From contig NZ_FOSG01000013.1 in assembly GCF_900114215.1 (NCBI RefSeq), positions 62,001 to 126,000 of the forward strand: a DNA stretch of 64,000 nt. Reading direction: 5' to 3'. Positions 55,158 to 64,000 of the stretch are shown piece after piece (the stretch's first letter is position 1; every line of letters begins with the position of its first letter). The translations under genes were made by a program, and so were the position numbers. Under the pieces are notes generated by a model. That model did no database searches and was not told the origin of the DNA. It saw nothing but the letters and a program-made list of their open reading frames with translations. Origin of the DNA: Streptomyces mangrovi (GTDB lineage: Bacteria > Actinomycetota > Actinomycetes > Streptomycetales > Streptomycetaceae).

Positions 55158-57694
55158 CTACGCGCCGCGCAGCACCGCGCCGGTACGCGTGACCGCCGCG
55201 GCCACCGCGGTCTCGCGGGCGGCCGTGGCCTCCTCGGCGGTCAGCGTGCGGTCGGGCGCGCGGAAGCGCAGGGCGTAGGCCAGGGACTTCTTCCCCTCGC
55301 CGAGCTGCTCGCCGGTGAAGACGTCGAACAGCCGCAGCGACTCCAGCAGCTCGCCCGCGCCGTCGCGCAGCGCCGACTCGACCTCGGCCGCCGGGACGGA
55401 GGCGTCCACCACCAGGGCGACGTCCTGCGTGGCCACCGGGAAGGTGGACACGTGCGGGGCCTGCGGAGCGCCCGAGGAGGCCCGCTCCAGCAGATCGAGG
55501 TCGATCTCCATGGCACAGGTGCGGGCGGGCAGCTGCATCGCCTTGATCACGCGCGGGTGCAGCTCGCCGGCGTGCCCGACCAGGGTGCGCCCACCGTCGG
55601 CGCCCGCGTACAGCGCGGCGCAACGTCCCGGGTGCCAGGGAGCGTGCCGGTCGGCCTCCACCTCCAGCTCCACACCGGCCTCACGGGCGACGCCGCGGGC
55701 CGCCTCGACCGCGTCGGCCCAGGTCGCCGGGCGGCCCTTGCCCCACCAGCCGGCCTGCTCGCGCGCCCCGGCCAGTACGACCGCGGCCCGGCGCGGCTGC
55801 TCGGGCAGCGCGGCGGTGAGGGAGGCGAGTTCCTCGTCGGTGGGACGGCGGTCGACCGGCAGCCGGACGGCGGCGGTCTCCTGCCCGGTGGGGCGGAAGA
55901 CCAGGCCGGTCTCGAAGAGCGCCAGATCGTGGGAGCCCCGGCCGTCGTTGCGGCGCAGTGCGGCGAGCAGCCCGGGCAGCAGCGTGGTGCGCAGCGCCGG
56001 CTCCTCGTCGGAGAGCGGGTTGACCAGCCGTACAGTGCGGCGGCGGGGGTCGTCCGCCTCCAGGCCGAGCCGGTCGAAGGCGGCGTCCCCGACGAACGGG
56101 TAGTTCGGCGCCTCGACGTACCCCGCTCCGGCCAGCGCCCGCCCGACCCGGCGGCGCAGCCGCTGCCGTTCGGTCAGACCGCGGCCCGAGGGCAGGCGCG
56201 GCAGGGTGGAGGGCAGTGCCTCGTAGCCCTCCAGCCGCATGACCTCCTCGGCCAGGTCGTTGGGGTCGGTCAGGTCCGGCCGCCACGACGGCACGGTCAC
56301 GGTCAGCTCGTCGGTGCCGTAGACGTCGCAGCCCACGTCCTGCAGCCGACGCGCCACGGTCTCGCGGCCGTAGGCCACGCCCGCGACCCGGTCCGGGTGG
56401 TCGGCGCGCATCCTGACGGTGTGCGGGCCGCTGGGCGAGACGATCTCGGTCACGCCCGCCTCGGCGGTGCCGCCCGCCAGCAGGACCAGCAGGTCCACGG
56501 TGCGCTGGGCGGCGGCGGAGGCGGCCTGCGGGTCGACGCCGCGCTCGAAGCGCCTGGACGCCTCGGAGGACAGCTTGTGGCGGCGGGCGGTGCGGGCGAT
56601 GGAGACCGCGTCGAAGTGCGCGGCCTCGATCACGATCTCGGTGGTGCCCGCCGCCTCCTGTGCGTCGGCGATCTCGGTGTCGGCTCCGCCCATCACCCCG
56701 GCCAGGCCGATGGGCCCGCTGTCGTCGGTGATGACCAGGTCCTCGGGGTGCAGCTCGCGCTTGGTGCCGTCGAGGGTGGTGAGCTTCTCCCCCGGCCGGG
56801 CCCGGCGCACGCCGATCGCCCCGCTGACGCGGGAGCGGTCGTAGGCGTGCAGGGGCTGACCGAGTTCGAGCATCACGTAGTTGGTGATGTCCACGGCCAG
56901 CGAGATCGGGCGCATGCCGGCCTTCTGCAGCCTTCGCCGGAGCCAGATCGGGGAGCGGGCGTCGGGCCGCACACCGGTGACCGTGCGGGCGGTGAAGCGG
57001 TCGCAGCCGCGCCGGTCCTCCACCTTCACCGGGTGGCCGTGCTCGTTGGGCACGGGGACGTCCAGCAGCGCCGGGTCGCGCAGCGGCAGGCCGTAGGCGG
57101 TGGCCGCCTCGCGGGCGACGCCGCGCATGGACAGGCAGTAGCCGCGGTCGGGCGTGACGGCGATGTCGAGGACCTCGTCGACCAGCTCCAGCAGCTCGAT
57201 CGCGTCGGTGCCCACCTCGTGCTCGGGCGGGAGCACGATGATGCCCTCGTGGTCGTCGCCCATGCCCAGCTCACCGGCCGAGCAGATCATGCCCTCCGAC
57301 AGCTTGCCGTAGGTCTTGCGGGAGCCGATCCGGAAGTCGCCGGGCAGCACGCCGCCGGGCAGGATCACCACGACCTTGTCGCCGACGGCGAAGTTGGTGG
57401 CGCCGCAGACGATGTTCTGCGGCTCACCCGTGCCTCCCCCGGAGCCTCCGGCCCGGGAGGCGCCCCCGGCCTCGCCGACGTCGACCTGGCAGTAGCGGAT
57501 CGGCTTCTTGAAGCCGGTCAGCTCCTCGATCGCCAGGACCTGGCCGACGACCAGCGGCCCGGTGATGTCGGCGCCGAGCCGCTCGACGGTCTCGACCTCC
57601 AGCCCGGCCGCGATCAGCTTCGCCGCGACGTCGCGGCCGGTCTCACCGGCCGGCAGGTCGACGTACTCCCGCAGCCACGAAAGCGGGACCCGCA

Positions 57695-57695
<1 letters not shown>
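55158..57695 (-). CDS. pheT: Phenylalanyl-tRNA synthetase beta subunit
   Basis: 845 residues. The start [20 protein letters not shown] leads into the EMAP/OB tRNA-binding domain (about 40-155), then B3/B4 editing (with [20 protein letters not shown]), B5, the inactive catalytic-like core and the C-terminal anticodon-binding FDX-ACB domain. It completes the (alpha-beta)2 enzyme with PheS. In the OB domain an unusual Gly/Ser-rich loop ([18 protein letters not shown]) is expanded. Its ATG overlaps the pheS stop by one base (TGATG). Confidence 0.96.
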
Positions 57696-58999
<1,304 letters not shown>

Positions 59000-59031
59000 C
59001 TACTGACCCGGAGGAGCCCGCGGGCGCCCGC

Positions 59032-60192
59032 TCAGGCCATGAAGGCCGGGACGCCCGCGGGCAGGGTAAATCGGAACTCGGCGCCGCCCGCGGACGAGCG
59101 GCCGACCGTGATCACCCCGCCGTGGGCCTCGACGATGCCCTTGACGATGTACAGGCCCAGGCCGGTGCCGCCGCGCTTGCTGCCGCGCCAGAAACGGGTG
59201 AAGACGCGGCTCATCGACTCCTCGGGGATGCCGGGGCCCTCGTCGCTCACCGTGACCGCCGTTCCTTCGTCGCCCGTCTTCGTCCGTGCCGGTGCCACCT
59301 CTATGGTGACCGTTCCCTCGCCGTGGCGCACGGCGTTTTCCAGCAGGTTGCCGAGCACCTGGTCGATCTTGTCGGGGTCCGCCCACAGCGGCGGGAGCGG
59401 AGTGACGATCCTGCGGGCGAAGCGCTCCTCGGGGCGGCCCGCCGCGATGTGGGCGCGGACGTGCCGCTCCACGGCGGCGGCCATGTCGACGGGCTGGCGG
59501 TGGATCTCCAGCCGCCCGGAGTCGATGCGCGAGATGTCCAGCAGTTCGGTGATGAGCCGGGTGACGCGGTCGGCGTCGGCGTCCACCGTCTCCAGCATCA
59601 GCCGCTTCTGGTCGTCGGTGAACCTCTCCCACTTGGCCAGCAGCGTCGCGGTGAAGCCCTTCACCGAGGTCAGGGGCGAGCGCAGTTCGTGGGCGACGGT
59701 GGCGATCAGCTCGGCGTTGCTGCGCTCGGTGCGCCGCCGGGCCTCGGTGCCGCGCAGGGTGACCACCAGGCGTTGCACGGGGCCGGCGGGGCGGGCGCGG
59801 ACGTACCGGGCGGAGACCAGGACCTCCCGGCCTCCGGGGAGTAAGAGGTTGCGTTCGGGCTGGCCGGTGCGGATGACCAGGCCCCCATAGGGGTCGGTGA
59901 CCTTCCACCAGCGCCGCCCCCTCAGGTCCTCCAGGGGCAGGACCTGCTCGACGGGGCGGCCCAGCGCCTCCTCGCGCGGCAGTGCGGTGATACGGGCGGC
60001 GGCGGCGTTGAAGCAGACGACCCGGCCACGGGCGTCGGCGACGACCAGTCCGTCGGGCAGGTCGTCGGGGAGCACCCCAGCGCCGTCGGGCCGCGGCGGC
60101 TCCCGCCGCGCGGGGAGGCCGCGGGGTGTACGGGGCGCGCCGGGCGCCTCGGGCGGCACGCCGTCCTGCCCGCCGGACGTCCTCACGTCCAC
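59032..60192 (-). CDS. Cytoplasmic PAS sensor histidine kinase (orphan)
   Basis: 386 residues with no membrane segment. After a Pro/Arg-rich start a PAS-like domain (about 40-140; LPDGLVVADARGRVVCFNAA) leads to the H-box VAHELRSPLTSVKGFTATLL (phosphorylated His at about residue 172), then N-box NLLENAVRHGEGTVTIEVA, DEGPGIPEESMSRVF and GGTGLGLYIVKGIVEAHGG. No response regulator is next to it. Sensor input is probably through the PAS ligand. The start is GTG. Confidence 0.92.
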   Translation of the reverse strand: MDVRTSGGQDGVPPEAPGAPRTPRGLPARREPPRPDGAGVLPDDLPDGLVVADARGRVVCFNAAAARITALPREEALGRPVEQVLPLEDLRGRRWWKVTDPYGGLVIRTGQPERNLLLPGGREVLVSARYVRARPAGPVQRLVVTLRGTEARRRTERSNAELIATVAHELRSPLTSVKGFTATLLAKWERFTDDQKRLMLETVDADADRVTRLITELLDISRIDSGRLEIHRQPVDMAAAVERHVRAHIAAGRPEERFARRIVTPLPPLWADPDKIDQVLGNLLENAVRHGEGTVTIEVAPARTKTGDEGTAVTVSDEGPGIPEESMSRVFTRFWRGSKRGGTGLGLYIVKGIVEAHGGVITVGRSSAGGAEFRFTLPAGVPAFMA

Positions 60193-60231
60193 TCCCGTTC
60201 ACCCCCTTCGGTCCCCGGGGCCGCCACCCTA

Positions 60232-61089
60232 CTAGCCCGGAGTCACGCTGCGGCACCCTCCGGGTGCGCGCTGCGCACGGGCCGAGGCGTAGAGGCAGAC
60301 CGCGGCGGCGGTCGCGAGGTTCAGACTCTCCGCGCGTCCGTGGATGGGGACGCGCACCACCTCGTCGGCCAGCGCGCGGGTCTCCTCGGGCAGCCCCCAG
60401 GCCTCGTTGCCGAAGACCCAGGCGGTGGGGCCGCCCATGCGGCCCTCGTCCAGTTCGGTGTCCAGGTCGTGCTCGCCCGCGCCGTCGGCGGCCAGCACCC
60501 GCACACCCGCCTCGCGCAGCCCGGCCACGGCCCGCTCGACGGGGACCCCGACGGCGACGGGGAGGTGGAAGAGGCTGCCGACCGAGGCCCGTACCGACTT
60601 GGGGTTGTACAGATCCACCGAGGCGTCGGTGAGCACCACCGCGTCGGCGCCGGCCGCGTCCGCGCAGCGCAGCACCGTCCCGGCGTTCCCGGGGTCGCGC
60701 ACGTTGGCGAGGACGGCCACCAGCTTCGGGCGGGCGGCCAGCACCCGGTCGAAGGGCAGGTCGAGGAAGCGGCAGACTCCGACCAGTCCCTGCGGGGTGA
60801 CGGTCTGCGACAGCTCCGCGATCACCTCGTCGGTGGCGGTGCGGATGCGGGCCCCGGCGGCGCGGGCGGCGGCAACGATGTCGGCGTGCCGCTCGGCGGC
60901 CTCGGGGGTGGTGAACAGCTCGGTGAGCGTGGGCTCGCCGCCGCTGCGGTGGCCGACCGCCTCGCGCACGGCCTGGGGTCCCTCGGCGAGGAAGCGGCGC
61001 TCCTTGCCGCGGGTGTTGCGGCGGGCCAGCCGTCGGGCGGCGGTGACGCGCGGGGAGCGCGGGGAGGTCAGTTCCGGGGCGGCGGCCAT
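60232..61089 (-). CDS. SpoU-family rRNA 2'-O-methyltransferase
   Basis: 285 residues. The N-terminal RNA-binding SpoU_sub_bind domain (ARRNTRGKERRFLAEGPQAV) is followed by the SPOUT core: VLANVRDPGNAGTVLRCADA, TAWVFGNEAWGLPEE and VPIHGRAESLNLATAAAVCL. It probably methylates a ribose in rRNA. It lies downstream of rplT but behind a strong terminator, so it is likely to have its own promoter; the functional link to the ribosome fits. Confidence 0.93.
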   Translation of the reverse strand: MAAAPELTSPRSPRVTAARRLARRNTRGKERRFLAEGPQAVREAVGHRSGGEPTLTELFTTPEAAERHADIVAAARAAGARIRTATDEVIAELSQTVTPQGLVGVCRFLDLPFDRVLAARPKLVAVLANVRDPGNAGTVLRCADAAGADAVVLTDASVDLYNPKSVRASVGSLFHLPVAVGVPVERAVAGLREAGVRVLAADGAGEHDLDTELDEGRMGGPTAWVFGNEAWGLPEETRALADEVVRVPIHGRAESLNLATAAAVCLYASARAQRAPGGCRSVTPG

Positions 61090-61173
61090 GGCGCGGCGTT
61101 CTCGCTTCTCGGGTTTCTCGGGGCTTCTCGGCGGGCTGAAGGACTGGACGGCCGGGCAGGCCGGGGGCAAACG

Positions 61174-61209
61174 ACCGGACCCGCGGGCTCGATGGCCCGC
61201 GGGTCCGGT
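61174..61209 (-). terminator. Terminator after rplT
   Basis: A perfect 15-bp stem ACCGGACCCGCGGGC/GCCCGCGGGTCCGGT with a six-base loop starts 18 bases beyond the rplT stop. Confidence 0.88.
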
Positions 61210-61226
61210 GGCGTCCCGTGCCGTCG

Positions 61227-61610
61227 TCAAGCGGCCTTGGGGGCGTTGACGTCGCTCGGCAGCGCCTTCTTGGCCACCTCGACCAGCGCGGCGAACGCGT
61301 TCGGGTCGTTGACCGCGAGGTCGGCCAGGATCTTGCGGTCCACCTCGATCTCGGCGGCCTTCAGCCCCTGGATGAAGCGGTTGTAGGTCATGCCGTTGGC
61401 GCGGGCGCCGGCGTTGATCCGCTGGATCCACAGCTGCCGGAAGTCGCCCTTGCGGCGCTTGCGGTCGTTGTAGTTGTAGACCAGGGAGTGGGTGACCTGC
61501 TCCTTCGCCTTGCGGTAGAGGCGGGAGCGCTGGCCGCGGTAACCGCTGGCCTGCTCGAGGATCGCCCGGCGCTTCTTGTGGGCGTTGACCGCCCGCTTGA
61601 CGCGTGCCAC
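61227..61610 (-). CDS. rplT: Ribosomal protein L20
   Basis: 127 residues. [20 protein letters not shown] at the start and [20 protein letters not shown] in the middle are the L20 signature. It is an early 50S assembly protein. The start is GTG. It is third in infC-rpmI-rplT. Confidence 0.98.
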   Translation of the reverse strand: MARVKRAVNAHKKRRAILEQASGYRGQRSRLYRKAKEQVTHSLVYNYNDRKRRKGDFRQLWIQRINAGARANGMTYNRFIQGLKAAEIEVDRKILADLAVNDPNAFAALVEVAKKALPSDVNAPKAA

Positions 61611-61747
61611 GTGAATTACTCCTTGTCGCGGGGCCGGTGTGGTGGTCCGGCTGCCGTGCTACGGCGCCGTCGGCCCGAAGGTTCGATGGGGTCCCGGTGT
61701 CCGGTGTCCTGCGCCCGGCCGGTCACGGGGACCGGCGGGCGGCGGGC

Positions 61748-61942
61748 TCACTTGCCGAGAAGCTTCTTGATCTTCTTGGCGTCGGCCGGAGCCATCTCGG
61801 TCTTGCCGGCAAGGCGGCGCGTCAGCGTGGACGGCTTGTGCTCGAGAAGGTGGCGGCGGCCGGCGCGCTGGCGCATCACCTTGCCGGAGCCGGTGATCTT
61901 GAAGCGCTTGCTCGCACCGCTGTGCGTCTTGTTCTTCGGCAT
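61748..61942 (-). CDS. rpmI: Ribosomal protein L35
   Basis: 64 residues, full length. [20 protein letters not shown] and [14 protein letters not shown] are the L35 signature. It is the middle gene of infC-rpmI-rplT. Confidence 0.98.
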   Translation of the reverse strand: MPKNKTHSGASKRFKITGSGKVMRQRAGRRHLLEHKPSTLTRRLAGKTEMAPADAKKIKKLLGK

Positions 61943-62079
61943 GTCGCCGTTCTCTCCTCGTCGGTGGCGCCGCCGGAGCCGGCCGTGGGCCGGCGTGCGG
62001 CAGCGTCAGCTGTTTCGGTTGCTGTCCGGGCCCGGGAAGGGGCCCGTGCGACCCGGCGGCCGGCTCCGCGGCCGCCGGA

Positions 62080-62694
62080 TCATGCCTCGGCGCGCTCCTC
62101 GGCAGGGGCTTCGTTCCCCTGCTGCTGGCGCTCCGCCTTGCGGGCGGCCTGCGCCTCACGGGCTTCGGCCATCGCCTCGGTCTTCTTCTTGTGCGGACCG
62201 AGGACCATGATCATGTTCCGGCCGTCCTGCTTGGGGTTCGACTCGACGAAGCCCAGGTCCTGGACGTCGTCCGCGAGGCGCTGGAGCAGCCGGTAGCCCA
62301 GCTCGGGACGGGACTGCTCACGACCGCGGAACATGATCGTGATCTTGACCTTGTCCCCCTGCTTGAGGAACCGGACGACGTGACCCTTCTTGGTGTCGTA
62401 GTCGTGCGGATCGATCTTCGGCCGGAGCTTCATCTCCTTGATGACCGTGTGCGCCTGGTTCTTGCGCGCCTCACGGGCCTTCATGGCCGACTCGTACTTG
62501 AACTTTCCGTAGTCCATGAGCTTGCACACCGGCGGACGGGCGTTCGCCGCGACCTCGACCAGGTCGAGGTCGTACTCCTGGGCAAGCTCCAGGGCCTTGG
62601 CAAGCGGCACGATGCCGACCTGCTCGCCACTGGGACCGACGAGTCGCACCTCGGGGACGCGAATCCGGTCGTTGATGCGGGGCTCGGCGCTGAT
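62080..62694 (-). CDS. infC: Translation initiation factor IF-3, apparent ATC start
   Basis: 204 residues if begun at the ATC, reading (M)[20 protein letters not shown], the normal Streptomyces IF-3 N-terminus. GAGGAGG lies four bases before this ATC. No ATG or GTG gives a complete protein; the first GTG would remove 15 conserved residues. IF-3 rejects non-canonical starts, and in E. coli infC (AUU start) this gives autoregulation; the same logic should hold here. The N-domain (to about 90) and C-domain ([20 protein letters not shown]) are followed by a Glu/Ala/Gln-rich tail typical of actinobacteria. Confidence 0.93.
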   Translation of the reverse strand: MSAEPRINDRIRVPEVRLVGPSGEQVGIVPLAKALELAQEYDLDLVEVAANARPPVCKLMDYGKFKYESAMKAREARKNQAHTVIKEMKLRPKIDPHDYDTKKGHVVRFLKQGDKVKITIMFRGREQSRPELGYRLLQRLADDVQDLGFVESNPKQDGRNMIMVLGPHKKKTEAMAEAREAQAARKAERQQQGNEAPAEERAEA

Positions 62695-63020
62695 GGGGCC
62701 TCCTCGGTTGCGCCACGCGGATGCCTGGCGGACAGCCGCGCACGGTTGCGTTCGGTACGACCACCGAACCGGAACGCGAAAACGCCCCGGACGGGACGCA
62801 GGCGGGGCTCCTCATTGACCGGGAGCACCGCCGCGATACACCGCGGGGCGCAGCCTGACCTGTGACCCGCCGACCCGGAGGTCGATCGGGTGGGAGCTTC
62901 GGAGCCTCCACTTGCGGGCCGGAACGCGCTCTGCGCGGATCGCTCGGGTGCATCATCTGGATGATCCACCCGGGTGGTCACAGCGGGAGTATGGTCCGGC
63001 CGGTCGATTTCCCAGCATAG
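62695..63020 (-). promoter_or_regulatory. Long infC leader / divergent promoter region
   Basis: About 420 bases separate infC from the divergent DUF1844 gene. A -10-like TATGCT (minus strand; plus 63014-63019) would give a leader of roughly 310 bases. It contains two small dyads, ATCATC-TG-GATGAT (62952-62965) and the palindrome CCACCCGGGTGG (62966-62977), directly adjacent. The length and structure suggest post-transcriptional control of the IF-3/L35/L20 operon, but I recognise no known leader motif. Confidence 0.45.
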
Positions 63021-63116
63021 CAGGGTCGCGGGGAACTTCCTCCCCGGGCGTCGTACGCGCGCGCGACGGGCGGAGCCTAGGCTGGAGCGCACCCGACCAG
63101 CAGGAAGCGGAGAACG

Positions 63117-63521
63117 ATGAGCGACGACAGCGGCACCCCCACCCCCTCCCCCGGCGCCGCCGGAGGGGCCGGAGGGGCCGGAGGGGCAGCCGACTTCGAG
63201 ACGATGACCCGCGACATCGCGGACGTGCCCGCGGTCGAGGTGATCACCACGGTCGCGGTCCATCTGATGAGTTCGGCCGCGGTCAACCTGGGCCTGGCCG
63301 AGGGCGGCGAGGACCACAAGGACCTGGACGAGGCCCGCAAGCTGATCCAGGCGCTGGCCGGGCTGGTGACCGCCGCCGCCACCGAGATCGGCTCCTACCA
63401 CGCCGCTCCGCTGCGCGACGGGCTGAAGTCGCTCCAGCTCGCCTTCCGCGAGGCGTCGGCGGTGCCGGACGAGCCGGGTCAGGGGCCGGGCGAGAAGTTC
63501 ACCGGCCCGGTCATCGGCTGA
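63117..63521 (+). CDS. DUF1844 protein
   Basis: 134 residues. A Gly/Ala/Pro-rich start (repeats of GGAGGA) is followed by the DUF1844 helical domain: DIADVPAVEVITTVAVHLMS, then SAAVNLGLAEGGEDHKDLDE and LIQALAGLVTAAATEIGSYH. The family is found beside infC in many actinobacteria; its role is unknown. GGAAGCGGAGA precedes the ATG. Confidence 0.93.
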   Translation: MSDDSGTPTPSPGAAGGAGGAGGAADFETMTRDIADVPAVEVITTVAVHLMSSAAVNLGLAEGGEDHKDLDEARKLIQALAGLVTAAATEIGSYHAAPLRDGLKSLQLAFREASAVPDEPGQGPGEKFTGPVIG

Positions 63522-63544
63522 GGGCCGCCGGCCCGGGCTCCCGG

Positions 63545-63608
63545 CGTCCGGCACGGCCGTCCCGTCCGTCCCGTTCGCCACAGACGGTCCCGTCCGGCAC
63601 GGCCGTCC
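63545..63608. repeat. 18-bp direct repeat, two copies
   Basis: CGTCCGGCACGGCCGTCC occurs at 63545-63562 and 63591-63608, between two convergent genes. Its partly self-complementary core (GGCACGGCCG) may help form a terminator. Confidence 0.7.
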
Positions 63609-63620
63609 GGCCGCGGCCGC

Positions 63621-64000
63621 TCAGTCGCGGTCGTACAGCGGGCGCCCCGGCAGGGCTCCCTCCGGCGGCAGCAGGGCCAGATCCAGACCGCGCACCAGGC
63701 GCGCGCGGAGTGTCTCGTCCGCCGCGAGCGCGGCGGCCACCCGCCCGGCGGTCTCGCGCGGCGGCGCGGCCGGGTCCAGGCGCAGGGCCAGCACTCCGTC
63801 GGTGCCGCGGCCGGGCCCCAGCCGGGCGGCGCTCACCGCGGGCTCGGCGGCCAGCACCGTGCGCAGCGCCTCGGTGACGGCCGGGTCCTCCAGCGGATCG
63901 GCGGCCTCCGCGCGGCCCTCGGCGAGGGCCAGCAGCGCGGGGCCGGTGAGCTGGTAGGTCACCGGCCCGGCGAGATCCAGCACGAGGGTGTCGGCGCCCT
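63621..64000 (-). CDS. SseB-family protein, C-terminal part (cut by window end)
   Basis: The last 126 or so codons are present and the frame stays open to the window edge, where it reads ADTLVLDLAGPVTYQLTGPA; the start lies outside. SLVLDLAGPV-type sequence and the Ala/Leu-rich repeat of strands and helices fit the SseB domain. Next to infC-DUF1844 such a gene is the usual neighbour in Streptomyces. The function of the bacterial SseB fold is mostly unknown. Confidence 0.75.
   Translation of the reverse strand, partial: GADTLVLDLAGPVTYQLTGPALLALAEGRAEAADPLEDPAVTEALRTVLAAEPAVSAARLGPGRGTDGVLALRLDPAAPPRETAGRVAAALAADETLRARLVRGLDLALLPPEGALPGRPLYDRD

Noticed and set aside
61090-62079. Three successive gaps in infC-rpmI-rplT-methyltransferase are each exactly 137 bases
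   Set aside because: The gap sequences do not resemble one another and one contains a terminator; I take the equal lengths as coincidence.

Overview
The window is a stretch of Streptomyces-type chromosome. The evidence is very high GC, GTG/TTG starts, overlapping stop/start operons, an SsgB sporulation protein, a BluB-CobT fusion, an argCJBDR operon with actinobacterial ARG boxes, a CebR-type operator and GC-rich terminators without T tracts. Gene order (ssgB ... cob genes ... metNIQ ... argHG ... argRDBJC ... pheTS ... rplT-rpmI-infC ... DUF1844-SseB) is what I would expect of a conserved Streptomyces core region. I see no insertion sequence, prophage, CRISPR array, origin or large biosynthetic cluster. 

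Layout. 1-7.1 kb: a large membrane protein, then on the minus strand a sugar ABC importer (binding lipoprotein, two permeases, a YesL-like protein, no ATPase) behind a double LacI-type operator; its downstream end holds a gene remnant. 7.2-16.5 kb: tRNA-Val(CAC), ssgB, a CGNR regulator, small membrane proteins, a DsbA-like protein, pabC-pabB for folate/p-aminobenzoate, a tRNA Gly-Cys-Val-Val-Val operon, a zinc-ribbon protein and an APH-fold kinase. 16.8-25.8 kb: a Ser/Thr kinase, a TrmH-like methyltransferase overlapping a fused siroheme/cobalamin methyltransferase, a very long BluB-CobT fusion and CobL. 26-35 kb: acetyltransferases, the metNIQ methionine importer with a complex leader, two small membrane proteins, a glycerophosphodiesterase, PlsC and a frameshifted carbonic-anhydrase relic. 

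35.3-45.8 kb is arginine biosynthesis: argH and argG, then (after four unrelated genes) argR-argD-argB-argJ-argC, read leftward. Both argG and argC have ArgR-box-like dyads on good sigma-70-type promoters, so the last gene of the argC operon, the repressor, probably closes a feedback loop. 46-49.7 kb: DUF5997 with a LysR-type effector-domain protein, a TipA-like MerR regulator with an internal start, a histidine-phosphatase-fold protein without its catalytic histidines, a GNAT and a DUF1918 protein. 49.7-55 kb: secreted polysaccharide enzymes (GHL10-like and a GH74-CBM2 xyloglucanase with a CebR-type operator) and 3-hydroxybutyryl-CoA dehydrogenase. 55-64 kb: pheT-pheS, an orphan PAS histidine kinase, an rRNA-type methyltransferase, rplT-rpmI-infC (infC apparently starting at ATC), DUF1844 and the cut end of an SseB-family gene. 

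No wholly new multi-gene system is evident. The best leads are regulatory and structural: a Met/Cys-coded upstream peptide and an intrinsic terminator in front of metNIQ, the internal start in the TipA-like gene, the ATC start of infC, compensatory acceptor-stem changes between otherwise identical tRNA-Val copies, the catalytically stripped phosphatase, the 565-residue repeat-rich extension of BluB-CobT, and two decaying gene remnants.
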